Below, in pieces: positions 1-11,765 of a stretch of 64,000 nt of DNA. The translations under genes and the position numbers were made by a program. Below the pieces are notes generated by a model. It had not been told where the DNA came from. It worked only from the letters and a program-made list of their open reading frames with translations, and searched no databases. Positions within the stretch are counted from its first letter, which is position 1. Every line of letters begins with the position of its first letter. This DNA comes from Pisolithus tinctorius. Its lineage: Eukaryota; Basidiomycota; Agaricomycetes; Boletales; Pisolithaceae. The stretch lies in contig JANFAH010000081.1 of the NCBI GenBank assembly GCA_024663395.1, forward strand, positions 1-64,000. Direction: 5' to 3'.

Positions 1-1
1 C

Positions 2-1681
2 CTCAGCTTTTCGCCGTTCAGGAGCGCGGCAGATGCGCTGGAGAACATAAATGATGTATCAGAAGGTGTGTATTTCCACCTTCGTTGATTGCGCGCGTAA
101 TTTTTATCTGTCCTCTTAGGCATTCTTAATGACTACCTCAAGTCCCTCCTTGAACTCAACCTCGCCAAAAGCAAGAAGGCATCCAAAGTGAAGCTTGGCT
201 TGGCAGATGCTGCCCTCGCGGCCTCCATATCAGAAGCGATGGGTATCAAATGCGATGCGTCAGAGCAGACACATGAGCTCTTACGGGGTGTCCGGTTACA
301 CGCCCACAAGCTTCTCAAGGGTCTCGACGACAAGGACCTCGTCAAAGCTCAACTTGGTCTCGGACACTCCTACTCCCGCGCCAAACTCAAATTCAATGTC
401 AACCGTATCGACAACATGATCATCCAAGCCATTGCCCTTCTCGACCAGCTCGACAAGGACGTCAACCTCTTTGCCATGCGTGTTAGAGAGTGGTACGGAT
501 ACCATTTCCCGGAGCTCGTCAAGCTCGTACCGGACAACTATACATACGCTCGCGCTGCACAGTTCATAGGCGACAAGGATACCTTGACAGAAGATAAACT
601 GTCCGAACTAACCGTTATCGTTGGCGACGACTCGACCCTGGCACGAAACATTCTCGATGCTGCCCGCGGCTCGATGGGTTCTTCCATATCAGATATCGAC
701 ATGCTCAACATATCCGCCTTCGCAACACGCGTCGTTTCGATTGCAGACTACCGAAAATCGCTCGTTTCATATCTCAGCGAGAAGATGAACCTTGTAGCAC
801 CTTCGTTGACTGCGCTCCTTGGGGAGCGAATAGGCGCACGGTTAATCAGTCATGCAGGGAGTCTGACGAACCTCAGCAAATACCCTGCGTCAACCGTTCA
901 GATCCTTGGTGCAGAGAAAGCATTGTTCAGAGCACTGAAAACGAAGGGTAATACACCAAAGGTATGGACCTTGTGTTCCACGACGTGACGAACGCTTCTC
1001 ATATCTGTTTTTAGTACGGGCTCCTATATCACTCATCTTTCATTGGTCGAGCGGACCCTCGGCACAAAGGTCGGATATCACGCTTCCTCGCTAATAAATG
1101 CTCCATTGCAGCACGGATAGACTGCTATTCCGGTAAGAACTCTTCTTATATCCTCTTACATCTGCTCAACACGTGTAACAGACCACCCAACTTCGAAATT
1201 CGGCGAAGCCCTTCGAGACCAAGTCGAAGAGCGACTGAACTTCTTCGAAACGGGTGCGCCACCATCCAAGAATGCAGACGCCATTCGTAAGGTCCTCGAT
1301 GCTCTTGCATTGGAGGGTGATGAAGAGGACGTCGTGATGGATGACGATGCAGAGCCTGTGCTCCCGATGATGGAGGCGTCCCCAGAGCCCAAGAAGGACA
1401 AGAAGAAAAAGAAGCGGTCGAGTGACGCCATGGATGTAGATGAGGAAGATGAGCAACCTGCAAAGAAAGTGAAGTTGTCAAAGGAAGAAAAGAAAGCATT
1501 GAAAAAAGCTGCTAAAGCGGCAAAAAAGGCCGAGGCTGCGACCGATGTGAGTCACCGCCCTGTTTTACTGCTGTACCTCTGCTTATGCGAACAGCATCAG
1601 AACGGAGCTGTAGGGAAGGAGAAGAAAAAGAAGGATAAGGCAGGCAAGGAGAAAAAGCAGAAAAAGGAGGACAAGGCATGA
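2..1681 (+). CDS. NOP56: NOP56, box C/D snoRNP core protein (5' end outside window)
   Basis: Nucleolar scaffold of box C/D snoRNPs, which guide rRNA 2'-O-methylation together with NOP58, fibrillarin and SNU13. Exons 2-65, 120-961, 1015-1132, 1182-1546 and 1595-1681; all introns are GT/AG, 48-54 bp, and the phases fit. The Nop domain is clear: [15 protein letters not shown], then [20 protein letters not shown], then (after intron 2) [14 protein letters not shown] and the [16 protein letters not shown] stretch. GNTPK and FIGRA separate NOP56 from NOP58. The C-terminus is a Lys/Glu-rich [13 protein letters not shown] tail, usual for the family. The last intron (1547-1594) is 48 bp and in frame, so its retention would not break the protein. 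About 491 residues are visible, so only some 50 N-terminal residues are missing. It converges on the antiporter at 1958-5117. Confidence 0.96.
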
Positions 1682-1957
1682 TAACAATCTCCCCCCTATA
1701 TGTCCTCTTTGGTCCTGTGCCTCGCTGCCTGGTTATCGCCATGACGAGTTCCTGTACACCTCGCTGCCTTCACAACGTGTGGGTATACTTTCGGTATGAA
1801 TAGCCGATGTTCTTGCTTGTACACTAGTAGATCGATGGTACATCTATGGTACAATTGTGAGGTGGTGTATGTTTGAATCGTATCATCACCCGGATATCAG
1901 ATGTCGGATCACGGGTATCAATCACACAGCGGGCTCTTCAACCGTTACTTATGTATT
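1682..1957. other. convergent intergenic gap between NOP56 and antiporter
   Basis: 276 bases between two genes whose 3' ends face each other. I see no coding sequence here, only what should be the two 3' UTRs and terminators. A related stretch precedes the antiporter pseudogene at about 12600-12696. Confidence 0.6.
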
Positions 1958-4900
1958 TCACTCTGCAGGGATTGCCGCTTGCAGCACCACAAGAGCACTC
2001 GCGGAGCTCGATACAACCATAGCTGAAGCGACGTCTCCGATAGTCTTCCTCACCACCTCCCCGCTCGCTCCGTATTCCTCGAAAGTCGCCTTCAGCTCCT
2101 GATGGTGGCTTTCAACCGCAAGTCGTTTCGAGCGTCCAGCAACTATAAGAAGTCGCGAATGCGCTTGTTTGATAATTGCAGCCCGCTGGATCGCGGCGCG
2201 AAGTGGTGTAGGTGTGGGCAACTCTGAAAAATGGATACGGGACAAGGCAGCACGGAGAAGCGAAGGAATATCGGAATCAGGGTTGAACGAAGCGTATTTA
2301 TTCCACGTCACGCTGTCCGCCGTCTCGGACTGCATACGAGTCTGAGTGTTTGGCTGCCCGTAAACCGTGTCTGGGAACGCGGTCTAGGATGTGATTTTAT
2401 CAGCCAGAATCTTTGATCCAATGGAATGGGTCCACATACAGATCTTATGCTGAGCGTGTCATCCCGATGAACTAGAGCCCGGAGGGTAGGGTTTTGTTCT
2501 TTTTCATGTCCATAGACACCCTCGGGCCTCTCCAAAGGCGCAGCGTCGACATCCCGCTTGATATACCTCACTACGGTCGCTGTCATCCTTGGGTTAAGGC
2601 ACAACTGGACAACAAATTCCAATGAAAGCCTATCATCCGGTCCACCAAAGAAGGGGAAGAAGACATGCTGTGAGCCACCGGCACCCGAACGATCGCCAGT
2701 GTCGATGAATACAGCGACATCCGATTTGCTTTGGGCGAACACACCACGGACGAACTGTGAATTCATCACAGAGGCTGACTTGTCCGCTCTGGAGAGGCTG
2801 CCAAAGAAAACTTCGAAAGGGTTGTGCTCAAATCTTGGCGACTTTGGTGTGGTAGGAGTTGCCTCAGCTTCCATCGGGTTCTGGTAGTTAGACGTAGGCG
2901 GCAACCACGGTAGGAGCACCAGTTGGGATGCATGTCTCGAAGCGTGATCAACGACCCTATGCGAGAAATCGTCGAATGGGACTACGGAGAGCGAAGTCGA
3001 AATAGCCAAGTCGTTCAACTCTCCAAACATACGAAAGATGCCAAGAAGGGGATCGGTGAATATGAGGGTGTCAGCAGCGGAAGATTTCATGACGGCTGAA
3101 GTGCGGTCGGAAAGTTCGATAAGACGTAGTGCGTCCACTGTAACCTCAGGCTTCTTCAAGTCAACCGTTTCACTCGTGGACACCACGGAAGTGATGCCAG
3201 ACGGACTCGACGGAACAGGAATTATCAGCTGCGTGAGCGCCATTACACCAGGAATATGCTCGAGCTTATCCAGCACAACAGTGAACCGGTAGCGCCAGGG
3301 ACCATCCTCCGCCGGAGATTTCGAATCAACGGACTCTGCTCCATCCTCGCCACCCGCAGTAGTGCGTTGCACCAGTTCGCCTGAAGCCCGCACTCGTCGC
3401 TCGGGAGGATAAAGAACAGATACGAGTGGAGTTGTCAAAAAGGTGAGCGTCAGAGCCTCGAGCACGAACATCGAGAAGACCGTCTGGGAGAGAATCCCTG
3501 CTTCCAACCCTACATTCAGCACAATCAACTCTACCAACCTATCTTGATGATATGTCAAAAGTACACGGAACGAAAGGTGGGAACCCATACCCTTTGCAGC
3601 TCATTAATGAGCCAACCGTGCTCGCTTCTCGCCATCCAAAGCCGGAGAATTTAGCTGCCAAGGTGCATCCGCCAAATTTACCCGTGAAAGAAAGCGCAAC
3701 GATTGCAATCGTGAAAGCCCACGTAATACCTAATAAACGGATATTGGACTATATTAGCAATGCACATGAAACTATCAGGGGCTGCACCAACCATTGTTAA
3801 GCAACCTGAGATTAGTGTTCAAGCCAGAGAGCGTGAAGTACTGAAAATATGAGAAAAGGATGCTACAACACGGTCGTAACGAAACTTACCAGAGGAAGAA
3901 AGACGATCGATACCATATCCTCCAGCTTCTCTGTCAGAGTGATGGCAAGTCCACCTTCTCTAGGGACGACAATTCCAACCAAAAAGGCCCCTGCAATCCG
4001 GTGCCAATTAGAAGTGAATTGCCAAGCCATAATAAAAACCAACCGAAAATCGCATTTACACCCACAATATCAGTGAAGAAAGCAGATCCCCACAGAAGTA
4101 GTATCACGACCGTCATGTAAAACATAGTAGGACCATTCTCGACACTCCCTGTTTTCCTTGCCAGCCAAAGCATCACCCTTTTTACCGGCCATAGTAAGAA
4201 GATCGCAAAAGCGACACAAATCAACAAAGTCCACAAAGCTGTAAGTCCGGAACCAGCGTTGACAAGTGCAACGCTTAGTGCCAGTAATGTCCACCCAACT
4301 ATGTCATTGCCGACTCCAGCAGAGAGAACGACAATTCCAACGGTGGTGTCAAGCAACTTGAGCTCCGTGAGGATACGACAGAGTACAGGGAAGGCCGTAA
4401 TGGAGTACGCCACACCGGTAAACAACATGAAATACGTGAAGTGCACTGAGGGATCGATGAAGCGGTGGTACAGAGGTAATGAGAGCGCGGAGCCCAGGCC
4501 GAAGGGGAGAGCAATTCCCGCCAGGGAAACGACAACCGAGAGGCGTGCATTGCGCTTGACAATACTGGCATCGATTTCAAGACCGACGAGGAAGAGGAAA
4601 AGACAAAGGCCAATATTGGCGACGAGGGAAAGATACGGTAAGGAGTCCTCAGGGAAAATATGTTGCGTAAACCCTGGTATAGCTCCGAAAGCAGTCGGAC
4701 CTAGTAATGACGCGTGTAAGGATGAATAGTTGAACAGATCCAACGGTTAACCTACCAAGGAGAATCCCACCAAGAACCTCAGCAATGACCTTGGGCTGCC
4801 TTATTCTTCCCAGACCAAGGGAAAGTAACTGAGCCATCATGATGATCACACCTGACGTGGCAAGTACTCTTTGTATCTATACACCCAACCACGAGCTAGT

Positions 4901-5117
4901 CATGGCTCACCAACTTGGATAATCCATAATCTCAAGGGATCCGAGCTGTTGTATGCTGATGGGTCCTCGCCAGTCAGAAGACCACCCTGCGGCGAGAAAC
5001 AGTGTTTGAGAGAAAGGTACAACAAAATTTGTTGACTACACCTACTTCCCCTTGCACTGTTGCTCTTGTCGAGACTGTCCTAAATAGCTTGATTGTAGCT
5101 TCTGAAAGTGCTGGCAT
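1958..5117 (-). CDS. K+(Na+)/H+ antiporter, CPA2 family, KHA1-like (copy A, intact)
   Basis: Predicted monovalent cation/proton antiporter of an internal membrane, like yeast Kha1. Nine exons on the minus strand: 5117-5046, 4986-4911, 4851-4756, 4700-4044, 3990-3890, 3840-3792, 3729-3591, 3538-2440 and 2383-1958. All intron phases agree and give 904 aa; Kha1 is about 870 aa. Signatures: DPLRLWIIQVG at the N-terminus, QPKVIAEVLGGILLGPTAFG across two introns, FLFLVGLEID, GNDIVGWTLLALSVAL (the ND ion-binding pair of the exchanger core), GLVELIVLNVGLEAGILS, then a long soluble C-terminal half. The transmembrane half is roughly residues 45-450. The start is the ATG at 5117, 51 bases from a Harbinger insertion whose TSD is at 5166-5168, so the promoter is likely displaced or inside the transposon. 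A broken paralogue lies at 12697-15768. Confidence 0.93.
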
Positions 5118-5168
5118 CGTGAAAATTGAACACCTCAGGCCCGCACTGTGGCCCCGTCGAGTCGTTAA

Positions 5169-5258
5169 GGGCCCGAACGGTAGCAGAATTTCCGCTTCCT
5201 TATGCAAAACATATACAAACCAACTCTGTGCGGAGTTCAGCGGACTTCTAAGTTGATA
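5169..5258 (+). repeat. left TIR of Harbinger 1
   Basis: 90 bases identical to the reverse complement of 8533-8622. The match ends at 5259 (C versus A). Confidence 0.97.
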
Positions 5259-5318
5259 CTCGGCTGTGGTCACACGGCAATCGACCTCATACGCCACTAC
5301 GCTATCGAGACTATCGCT

Positions 5319-6716
5319 ATGGTCGAGAATCGCCTGATCGCCGTGAGGGACGAGAACAATTTGGACGAGGAGGACGAAGATTCTGATACCTCGTCTGATA
5401 TCGCTCGGAGGATGCTAGTCATGCAGCAGATTCGGAACTACGCAGTGGTCGCCGCTACACTCGGTCTATACCAGGCTGCAGTCGCAACACTTCGAAGCGC
5501 TACCCCAGAACCTTACCATACGTCTGCTCTTTCAGGACAGGGATGGGTAAATGAGTTGCTTAATGGGCACCCCAAGCGGATCAGAACTGAACTCGGCGTC
5601 CACAAACATATCTTCCTCAGGCTGGTATCCATCCTTCGTGAAGGGGATCTCCAAGATTCAAAGAACGTCGCGTTAGAGGAGCAGCTGGCGATTTTCCTGT
5701 ACGCAATGGTGACAGGCTTATCGGCTCGGCACATCGGTGAGCGATTCCAACGCTCGATGGATACAATATCACGGTGAGTGCACTGTCGTTTGAATTGAAG
5801 TTCTGCTAAACTTCACCCAGGTATTTTAAACGAATGCTCCATGCATTCTCTGAGGGTCGCATTTATACCACATACGTTCGCCTTCCCAGAGCCGATTCAC
5901 CAGTCCCCAGTCGTATCGCCACCAATCCCAAATTTTATCCGTACTTCAAGGACGCTATAGGTGCCCTCGATGGTACACACATCGCATGTGCGCCATCCGC
6001 AAGTGAACGGGACCTTATGCGCAACCGCAAGGGCTTCTTATCCCAAAACTGTCTCGTCGCGTGTTCATTCGATGGTATCATTACATACGTTCTCGGAGGT
6101 TGGGAAGGGTCGGCTGCTGATGCCACGGTTTACCACAATGCCCGATTGCGGGACTTTGCTATTCCTGATGGGCGGTATTACCTTGCTGATGCGGGGTATC
6201 CGTCGACTCCACAGCTACTCGTACCGTACCGCGGCCAACGCTATCATCTGGCTGAGTGGGGGCGAGCCAATCTACGGTAAGTACCATTACATTTTTATGT
6301 GCGTTTGATTCTCATTCATTCCCTACAGGCCGAGGGATGGCAAAGAGCTTTTCAACCTTTGCCACGCCATGCTTCGAAACGACATCGAGCGTAACTTCGG
6401 AGTTATAAAGCGACGTTTTCGAACCCTCGTTCTCCCGCCCGAATATGACATGGCAGTCCAGTCCCGCTTGCCTGCGGCGGCGTGCTGTGTTCACAATATC
6501 ATCCGCCTCCACGATCCTGACGACGTTGACATGCCAGATCCCGACGAATTCGATGAAGACAGCGGGCCACTTTTAACATCTGAAGAGACGGACGTCGGAA
6601 GCTTGCAAGATACTCCGTTGAACGCTGGGTCGCGTAGTCAGATGAATGCCGTGCGTGACGCGATTGCAGTGCAAATGTGGGAGGATTATCGCGCTGAGCT
6701 CGCAAGAAGGGGTTGA
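5319..6716 (+). CDS. Harbinger transposase (HARBI1-like DDE nuclease)
   Basis: Cuts and rejoins the element ends. Three exons, 5319-5773, 5821-6276 and 6329-6716, with introns of 47 and 52 bp and consistent phases, give 432 aa. The catalytic DDE triad is visible as D202 in GALDGTH, D275 in LADAGYP and E324 in DIERNFG. Other family marks are NRKGFLSQN, GWEGSAADATVY and LVPYRGQRYHLAEW. I chose the ATG at 5319; an in-frame ATG at 5202 lies inside the TIR and is less likely. It faces the Myb-like gene. Confidence 0.92.
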
Positions 6717-6893
6717 TTCAGTAGTTCAGTAGCTAGTTTCGCATTCTATCCGTGTATCCACTACGTCGCCCTCAATTTTCACGCAAATGTCTTATCCGCC
6801 CTCAATTCTCATGCTTGCATGGCAATTCGGGACAGTGGTGATTGCAGTACAGACGGTGATTGCAGTATAGACGCACAAGTACAAACGAACTAT

Positions 6894-8471
6894 TTATTTC
6901 CCCCCCAAATTCGCATATTCTGGAACCTCGTACCCAGCGGCCTCGAGCCTCATCTTAACCCACAGCATTCGGTATGTTGCCGACTGAGCGGCGGCGTTCT
7001 TGTAACCCGCGACATAGGTGGATTTCTCTTCAAACAACATTTGCAAGTGGACCAGGTTCTGCTCCGAAAGGTTCTTCTCAAGCTCAAACATCAACGCACA
7101 TGCTTCATCGAGACTTCGGCCCTTGGGATTGTTGAGAGCGGCGAGCGTCTTGGAGGTACTGTCTTGCACACCAGACATTAGATCCCGCACCGCATCTTCA
7201 AGGCCAGCCGTCTGCGAGCGTCGCTTCCGAGAACCGCTAGAACTTCCCAGGGAAGCCGCTGTCGATGTGGTGTCGAGCTCGGCAGTGGCATCGCTCTTGC
7301 GTTTCTTGCCACGAGACGACAAACTAGATGACGGATTGATGGAAGTGCTTACTGATGTCATTGCGGAAGACGGTGGTGATGTAGGAATGGACGAAGGGGA
7401 AACTGTGGGGCCAGGCAGGGATACAGGTGGCACACCGGACAGGGCCTGTGAAATACCCTGTGGTACAGGCGTACCTTGAACGTTTACGGCGGGCTGCACA
7501 CTCCAAGGAGTCTGCGTGATTTGATATTGATTGGGAAACCCGGATTGATCCTGCACGAAGGTAAACTGTGCGGCGGGTTGCACAGGCGGTGGCTGATACT
7601 GCGTATGAGGTTGTGTGAACGGTAGCTGACGCTGCACAGCAGGTTGCGGGAATGATGGTGGTGTGGGGGGCTGCATAGATGTGGGCTGAGGCGATATGAC
7701 AAGGTGCGCGATGGAGCTGGGAAAATCGGATGACGTGGAAGTAGAAGCCCGGGACCTTTGGGCGGAGGGTCGGGCACCGGTGGCATGGTGTGCATTGGTA
7801 CCCCTCGCCTTGTCAGGAAGGGCAAGGTCTCGCATACGATCGAAGTATTTGAAGCCCGTGTTTCGGTACTGGGCAGTATCCGGCCGATTCTAGGGGAAGG
7901 TCAAGGATTTTTGCGCCACGCCAGGAAAAAATCTTAGACATACCTCGACGACATCATCCATCACGAGCTGCCCTGCCTCAGTTACGACATCAGCTCCTTT
8001 TGCTGCTGAATATGCGAGCCCCGATCCCCTTGCAACAGCTAAAGCTGCATAGTAATCCCGTTTCAGCTTTGAATGAGATGAGTGATACCGAACGCAAGGA
8101 TAAATCAATAAACGTACACTCTCCCACTTGTCATAACAGCTTTTCACGGTTTTATGGTAGCCATTGGCTTGGACGGGTAACCGAGATACCAAATCGTTGA
8201 AGTGCCCTAGTTGAAAGACCATACGATCACCTGCCTTGGGTCGGATTTCCTCCACAAAATCGAGAAGCATCTCGACATCTGCATGGAGCCATACAGCTCG
8301 CAACTTCGGCTGAGGCTCAGAGCTCGAACTGATTGACGGAGCCTTTCCTTTTGACCCAGAACCCCTACCTTCCATCTTGCTGCGAAGTCGATGTGAGCGG
8401 CGGGTCGGGGACACGGAATGGTCTAGCCTGCGATAAAGGTCGGTTCGTCGAGGTGGCATATCATAATGCAT
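6894..8471 (-). CDS. Harbinger-associated Myb/SANT-like DNA-binding protein
   Basis: Second protein of the element; in PIF/Harbinger systems this partner binds the TIRs and brings in the transposase. Exons 8471-8118, 8066-7944 and 7889-6894, all phase 0, give 490 aa. An ATG at 8459 (MPPRR) is an alternative start. The N-terminal domain (about residues 50-150) has the trihelix-like pattern: VWLHADVEMLLDFVEE, GYHKTVKSCYDKWES, then LKRDYYAALAVARGSG after intron 1. The middle is Pro/Gln/Ser-rich and a KKRK-type basic patch follows. The C-terminus is helical, ending LEAAGYEVPEYANLGGK. Confidence 0.85.
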
Positions 8472-8532
8472 ACGTGGTAGCTGTGATTCATCACCTGATC
8501 AGTAAACACCACAGTCGCAGATAGTCCGCGAT

Positions 8533-8622
8533 TATCAACTTAGAAGTCCGCTGAACTCCGCACAGAGTTGGTTTGTATATGTTTTGCATAAGGAAGCGGA
8601 AATTCTGCTACCGTTCGGGCCC
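8533..8622 (-). repeat. right TIR of Harbinger 1
   Basis: Reverse complement of 5169-5258, 90 of 90 bases, followed by the TAA target copy. Confidence 0.97.
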
Positions 8623-8625
8623 TAA

Positions 8626-10012
8626 GACAGGTAGAAGTATTGGCGTCACCGGGGTAGCAGTAGTCGTGCCTGTGCTTTAAGTACGGTAGAGGAGCTCTTG
8701 ACGGCAGTGGAGCAGCCTTGCACATGTTTGGATCACTTCAATTTTGATGCTGATGGCTTTTGGTTGTCACCGAAGTCATCACAACAGGTATTGAAACACG
8801 CAGTCAGTATAACGGAACCGTGCCAAATTCAACGACACTTGGCTAACAGTCGGCATGTTGACCCTGGAAGGCCCCACACTGGACGTAAAGTCAACTCCAC
8901 CTTCCTAAGACCCCGATCCGAGTTCCGAATGGCAATGGCGATGGTACAAATGACCGCCGGTCGACGAATACTGGTACATTCAACATTCTCAAGATGAGTA
9001 GTTCGACTTGATGCAGAATCAGGGTTGATAGAATCACGATTAATATTAATCGTCCACCAATAGAAGCATCTCCAGGGATAAGCCTTCCACGTGCCTATAC
9101 GTAGATATGCAAGTCACATTGCTTAGAAACCAATTGCTCTCAAAGGCCAGTGACCACCTTGAGATGGCTTCAGCGATGAACTCGAAGGGACAAGTCTGAG
9201 CTTTTAACCCCATAACTGACGGTTTTGACTCTGCTCAGTGTACATATTACAAACTCAAGCCCCAAGTGATTCAGAGGTGTAGATCATCCGCTCATTCCTT
9301 TATGGCCAAACTGCACCCACGCGTTGGACCGCAGGTACAAATTCGAGGATGCACCTTGAAGCCTGTTCCATGAGTCCGGATCGATAGCAAAGTGAAATGC
9401 GCATTACTAAATCTCAGACTGGTTCGAGGACGGAATATCAAAGCGTCATGGAGATTATAACCGGGTATTGCTCAAAAGCACTGGTCTCCCAGAGGATCTA
9501 AACCTCAATTGTAATGGTGGGGACTTCCTCTGCAAACAGCCGAGGGCTATTTTCAAGACAAGGACCTGGCAATCAGTGAATGCACAAGATTTCTTCCTAA
9601 AGCCGCGGCCAACCGCACCCCGGAACACACAATCCACCCATCTTGTGAGGCTGCTTCTGCTGATGGGCTTCTTGGGAAAGATCTACCATTTTCGATCAAA
9701 TATGCAGGGATATCAGATTACACGCACCTGGGCGTCTATAGAGTTAATCTTCCACAGCGGGATTTCTACGCCGTTTCCGACCTCTGTATTTTTCCGTTGA
9801 TCGACCTGCTGTTCATTTCCGTATCCTACAACGAGAGCGAACCGCGTAGAACTGTATGGACATCGCAAGTACCTCCTTGGCCATAATGACAAGGGCCATC
9901 AACTATAAGAGATAAGTGGAACTCAGTACAATACCATGCACAGAATCCACAAAGAAGGAAAACAATTACAGCAACAATGCACGCCATCAACAAGGCATAC
10001 ACACGTGTTGTG
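8626..10012. other. non-coding duplicated stretch, unit A
   Basis: No convincing gene. The sequence is paralogous to 15830-16917: for example the block around 8728-8800 matches about 15870-15920, and that around 9490-9800 matches about 16340-16720. Short open frames are present on both strands but are not conserved between the two copies. Confidence 0.6.
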
Positions 10013-10762
10013 TTACATGCCTCTCATATCGATCGAGCTAGAATGCAGGGATTGCCGTCCAATGGAAGAAATCGACTGGTGCATCGAAGCCTGCTTCGTG
10101 GGCTTTATAACATCTCCCTGCAACTCACCGCGGTGACCACACATATCGTACACGTTATTAGCGAAAGACGGAGCCTGAATGCCGTGGGGAAATCTTCGGA
10201 TGAAAAAATGGTAGTGTGTACGGCGGTGGACTGCCATTGGAAGCCGAATCACCGATGGAATCAGAAGAGTACTTGAAATCGGGAGTAGATTCCGAATAAT
10301 AGGCAGTGGACATCCATGGCACGTCCGTCGTCCACACTTTCTCGGGCTTGCTGGTAGAGGGAACGATGCCGTGTTTCACAAGAAGAGAGTCGTTCATACG
10401 TGATACAACATGAAAAGGGTCCTGAGCTGCGTCCAGTCGGAAATTCAAGCGAAATTAGCGATTTCGTCTCGGACATGGACAGACACCGTTTACCTTGCCG
10501 TCCATCAGTGCATGCACTTCTGCAACGTTTTTTCCAGACCCTAGGAACGATCCAAAATGCGAACAAACAAAAGACGATCAAACAGCCTACGCTCGTCCCT
10601 GTTTGAGTTTGCTGGAACAATGTGACATGGTTTAAAAGAGAACCCACCCGCAACCACGACCAAGTCTTTAACACAAACGGGTACGGTGGATGAAACCGGT
10701 TTACATTGTTCACTTGCGAGTAAATGCGAGCTGCGAGAGAACAGCGAATGCGGCAGATGCAT
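10013..10762 (-). CDS. candidate single-pass membrane protein with PPPY tail (unit A copy)
   Basis: Not recognised as a known family. The best-supported part is an exon at 10611-10494 holding one hydrophobic helix (VGCLIVFCLFAFWIVP) followed by a basic stop-transfer patch (RVWKKRCR). It is spliced at a phase-1 junction to 10426 onward (QDPFHVVSRMNDSLLVKHGI and SPPPYTLPF). The same intron and both exons exist at 16918-17548. Relative to that copy there is a frameshift near 10170, so the tail ending SSSIDMRGM at 10013 is in another frame. Upstream exons are uncertain. The plan resembles the many fungal one-TM proteins with a Pro-rich cytosolic tail. Coding status is doubtful. Confidence 0.4.
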
Positions 10763-11057
10763 AGCGCGTTGACTGCGAAAGAAATGGACAAGACGAGGAA
10801 ATAGGACAACCGTGTAGAAGACTAGAAGTCGCGGTCCTAAAGAGCAGATGGTTGGTTACGATAGCACTGGACTATGCTGTTATCGCGGATCTCTGTGCCC
10901 AATGTGAGAAAAATAGTGGGGCGAGAAGGGACTGAGCGCGGCGTCTATGATATCCACGACGACGTCAGCTACCTCCGCAAAAGCAGGACGTTACCTGTGG
11001 ACGGCTGCGTGGGTGTGTAGGAAATCTGAAAAACTGACTTCGCGCCGTTGGCAAACG

Positions 11058-11291
11058 ATGTTGAACTTCACCTTGCTGCTGATATTACCATTCCTCGTGT
11101 TCGCCCACTATTCCAATGGCACTGACGGATCCGCATTGTGGTCCAGCGGGAGTCCGTCGCGCACGTTGTGCGAGCCTGGTAACAACCTCGAGGTCAACCC
11201 CGCCGACTGGCTCGGCTCGGTTACCTATTTTTCTACAGATCAGGTGGGCCTGTTCCAGTGGCAAGGAGGTCATCCACCTACCCAGTGTTGA
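11058..11291 (+). CDS. small putative secreted peptide ORF (77 aa)
   Basis: ATG followed by a hydrophobic signal-like start (LNFTLLLILPFLVFA), then NGTDGSALW and a Cys at the end. The paralogous site at about 17965-18110 keeps the start (SNLTLLLIISVPVFA) but has an early stop, so selection on this frame is not obvious. No family is recognised. It may be the first exon of a longer gene that I cannot complete. Confidence 0.25.
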   Translation: MLNFTLLLILPFLVFAHYSNGTDGSALWSSGSPSRTLCEPGNNLEVNPADWLGSVTYFSTDQVGLFQWQGGHPPTQC

Positions 11292-11765
11292 CTGTGAATC
11301 CAGCCCATTAATGCTGGAACGGAATTTGGAATACGAACATCTCTCTGCCAGTGTGTATTGTGCACAGTCCGACCAATGGCACTCGGCAGATAGAGTGAGC
11401 GTACCCACAAGTGCCGCCAATACTCCTGATAGTATGGCCTTGCTGAACCTGTAGAGTGGAGTAGGGAGGCCCGGGGACAGGGGATGAGGATACAGCTACA
11501 GTGTGCTTAGTCAGACGGACGCAGACACGGACACTCGCATGTAGTTTAGTAGACAGCGAGACACTACTACGCTCAGTTCATATCACCGAAGTCCAGTCCG
11601 ACCGCTCCAACAGGGTGAATCAGTTATATAGTGGTACACTCGCGCGCACGTCTCTTGCGACCAGCGGTGGCTATGATTCAGTTGTAGATCTCGAGCTTCC
11701 AGCTAAGAACGAGCGCTGTCGAGGAAAGATACTTCTCATTCACATCGACACGTTGTAGTGACACC
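11292..11765. repeat. GTPase-upstream-type block, copy 1
   Basis: No gene seen. The last 160 bases resemble blocks found upstream of the GTPase genes (about 18420-18590, 33460-33625, 36160-36350). Shared words include TCTCTTSCG near the start and CATCGACACGTTG near the end. Here no GTPase follows; the NOP56 fragment of unit B begins instead. Confidence 0.6.

Larger units (their letters stand above)
5169..8622. mobile_element. PIF/Harbinger DNA transposon 1 (complete)
   Basis: 3454-bp element bounded by perfect inverted repeats that begin GGGCCCGAACGGTAGC, with a TAA target duplication (5166-5168 and 8623-8625). The TWA target and the two-gene content (DDE transposase plus divergent Myb/SANT-like protein, here convergent on each other) are diagnostic of PIF/Harbinger. 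Both genes look intact and the TIRs are identical, so the insertion is probably young. The paralogous duplicated segment near 15815-15825 lacks it, giving an empty-site comparison. Confidence 0.95.
585..11765 (+). repeat. segmental duplication, unit A
   Basis: From inside NOP56 (about 585) through the antiporter and the following 3 kb to about 11765, the order matches 11766-18590. Without the Harbinger element and one TAA, unit A is about 7.7 kb. The junction with unit B lies near 11762-11775, where unit B restarts inside NOP56. Confidence 0.88.

Noticed and set aside
1547..1594. Open reading through the last NOP56 intron, suggesting an extra 16 residues
   Set aside because: The segment has a GTGAGT donor and an ACAG acceptor and encodes hydrophobic residues out of keeping with the Lys-rich tail; treated as an intron.
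5202..5318. N-terminal extension of the Harbinger 1 transposase
   Set aside because: It would translate the terminal inverted repeat; Harbinger 2 has no matching extension.
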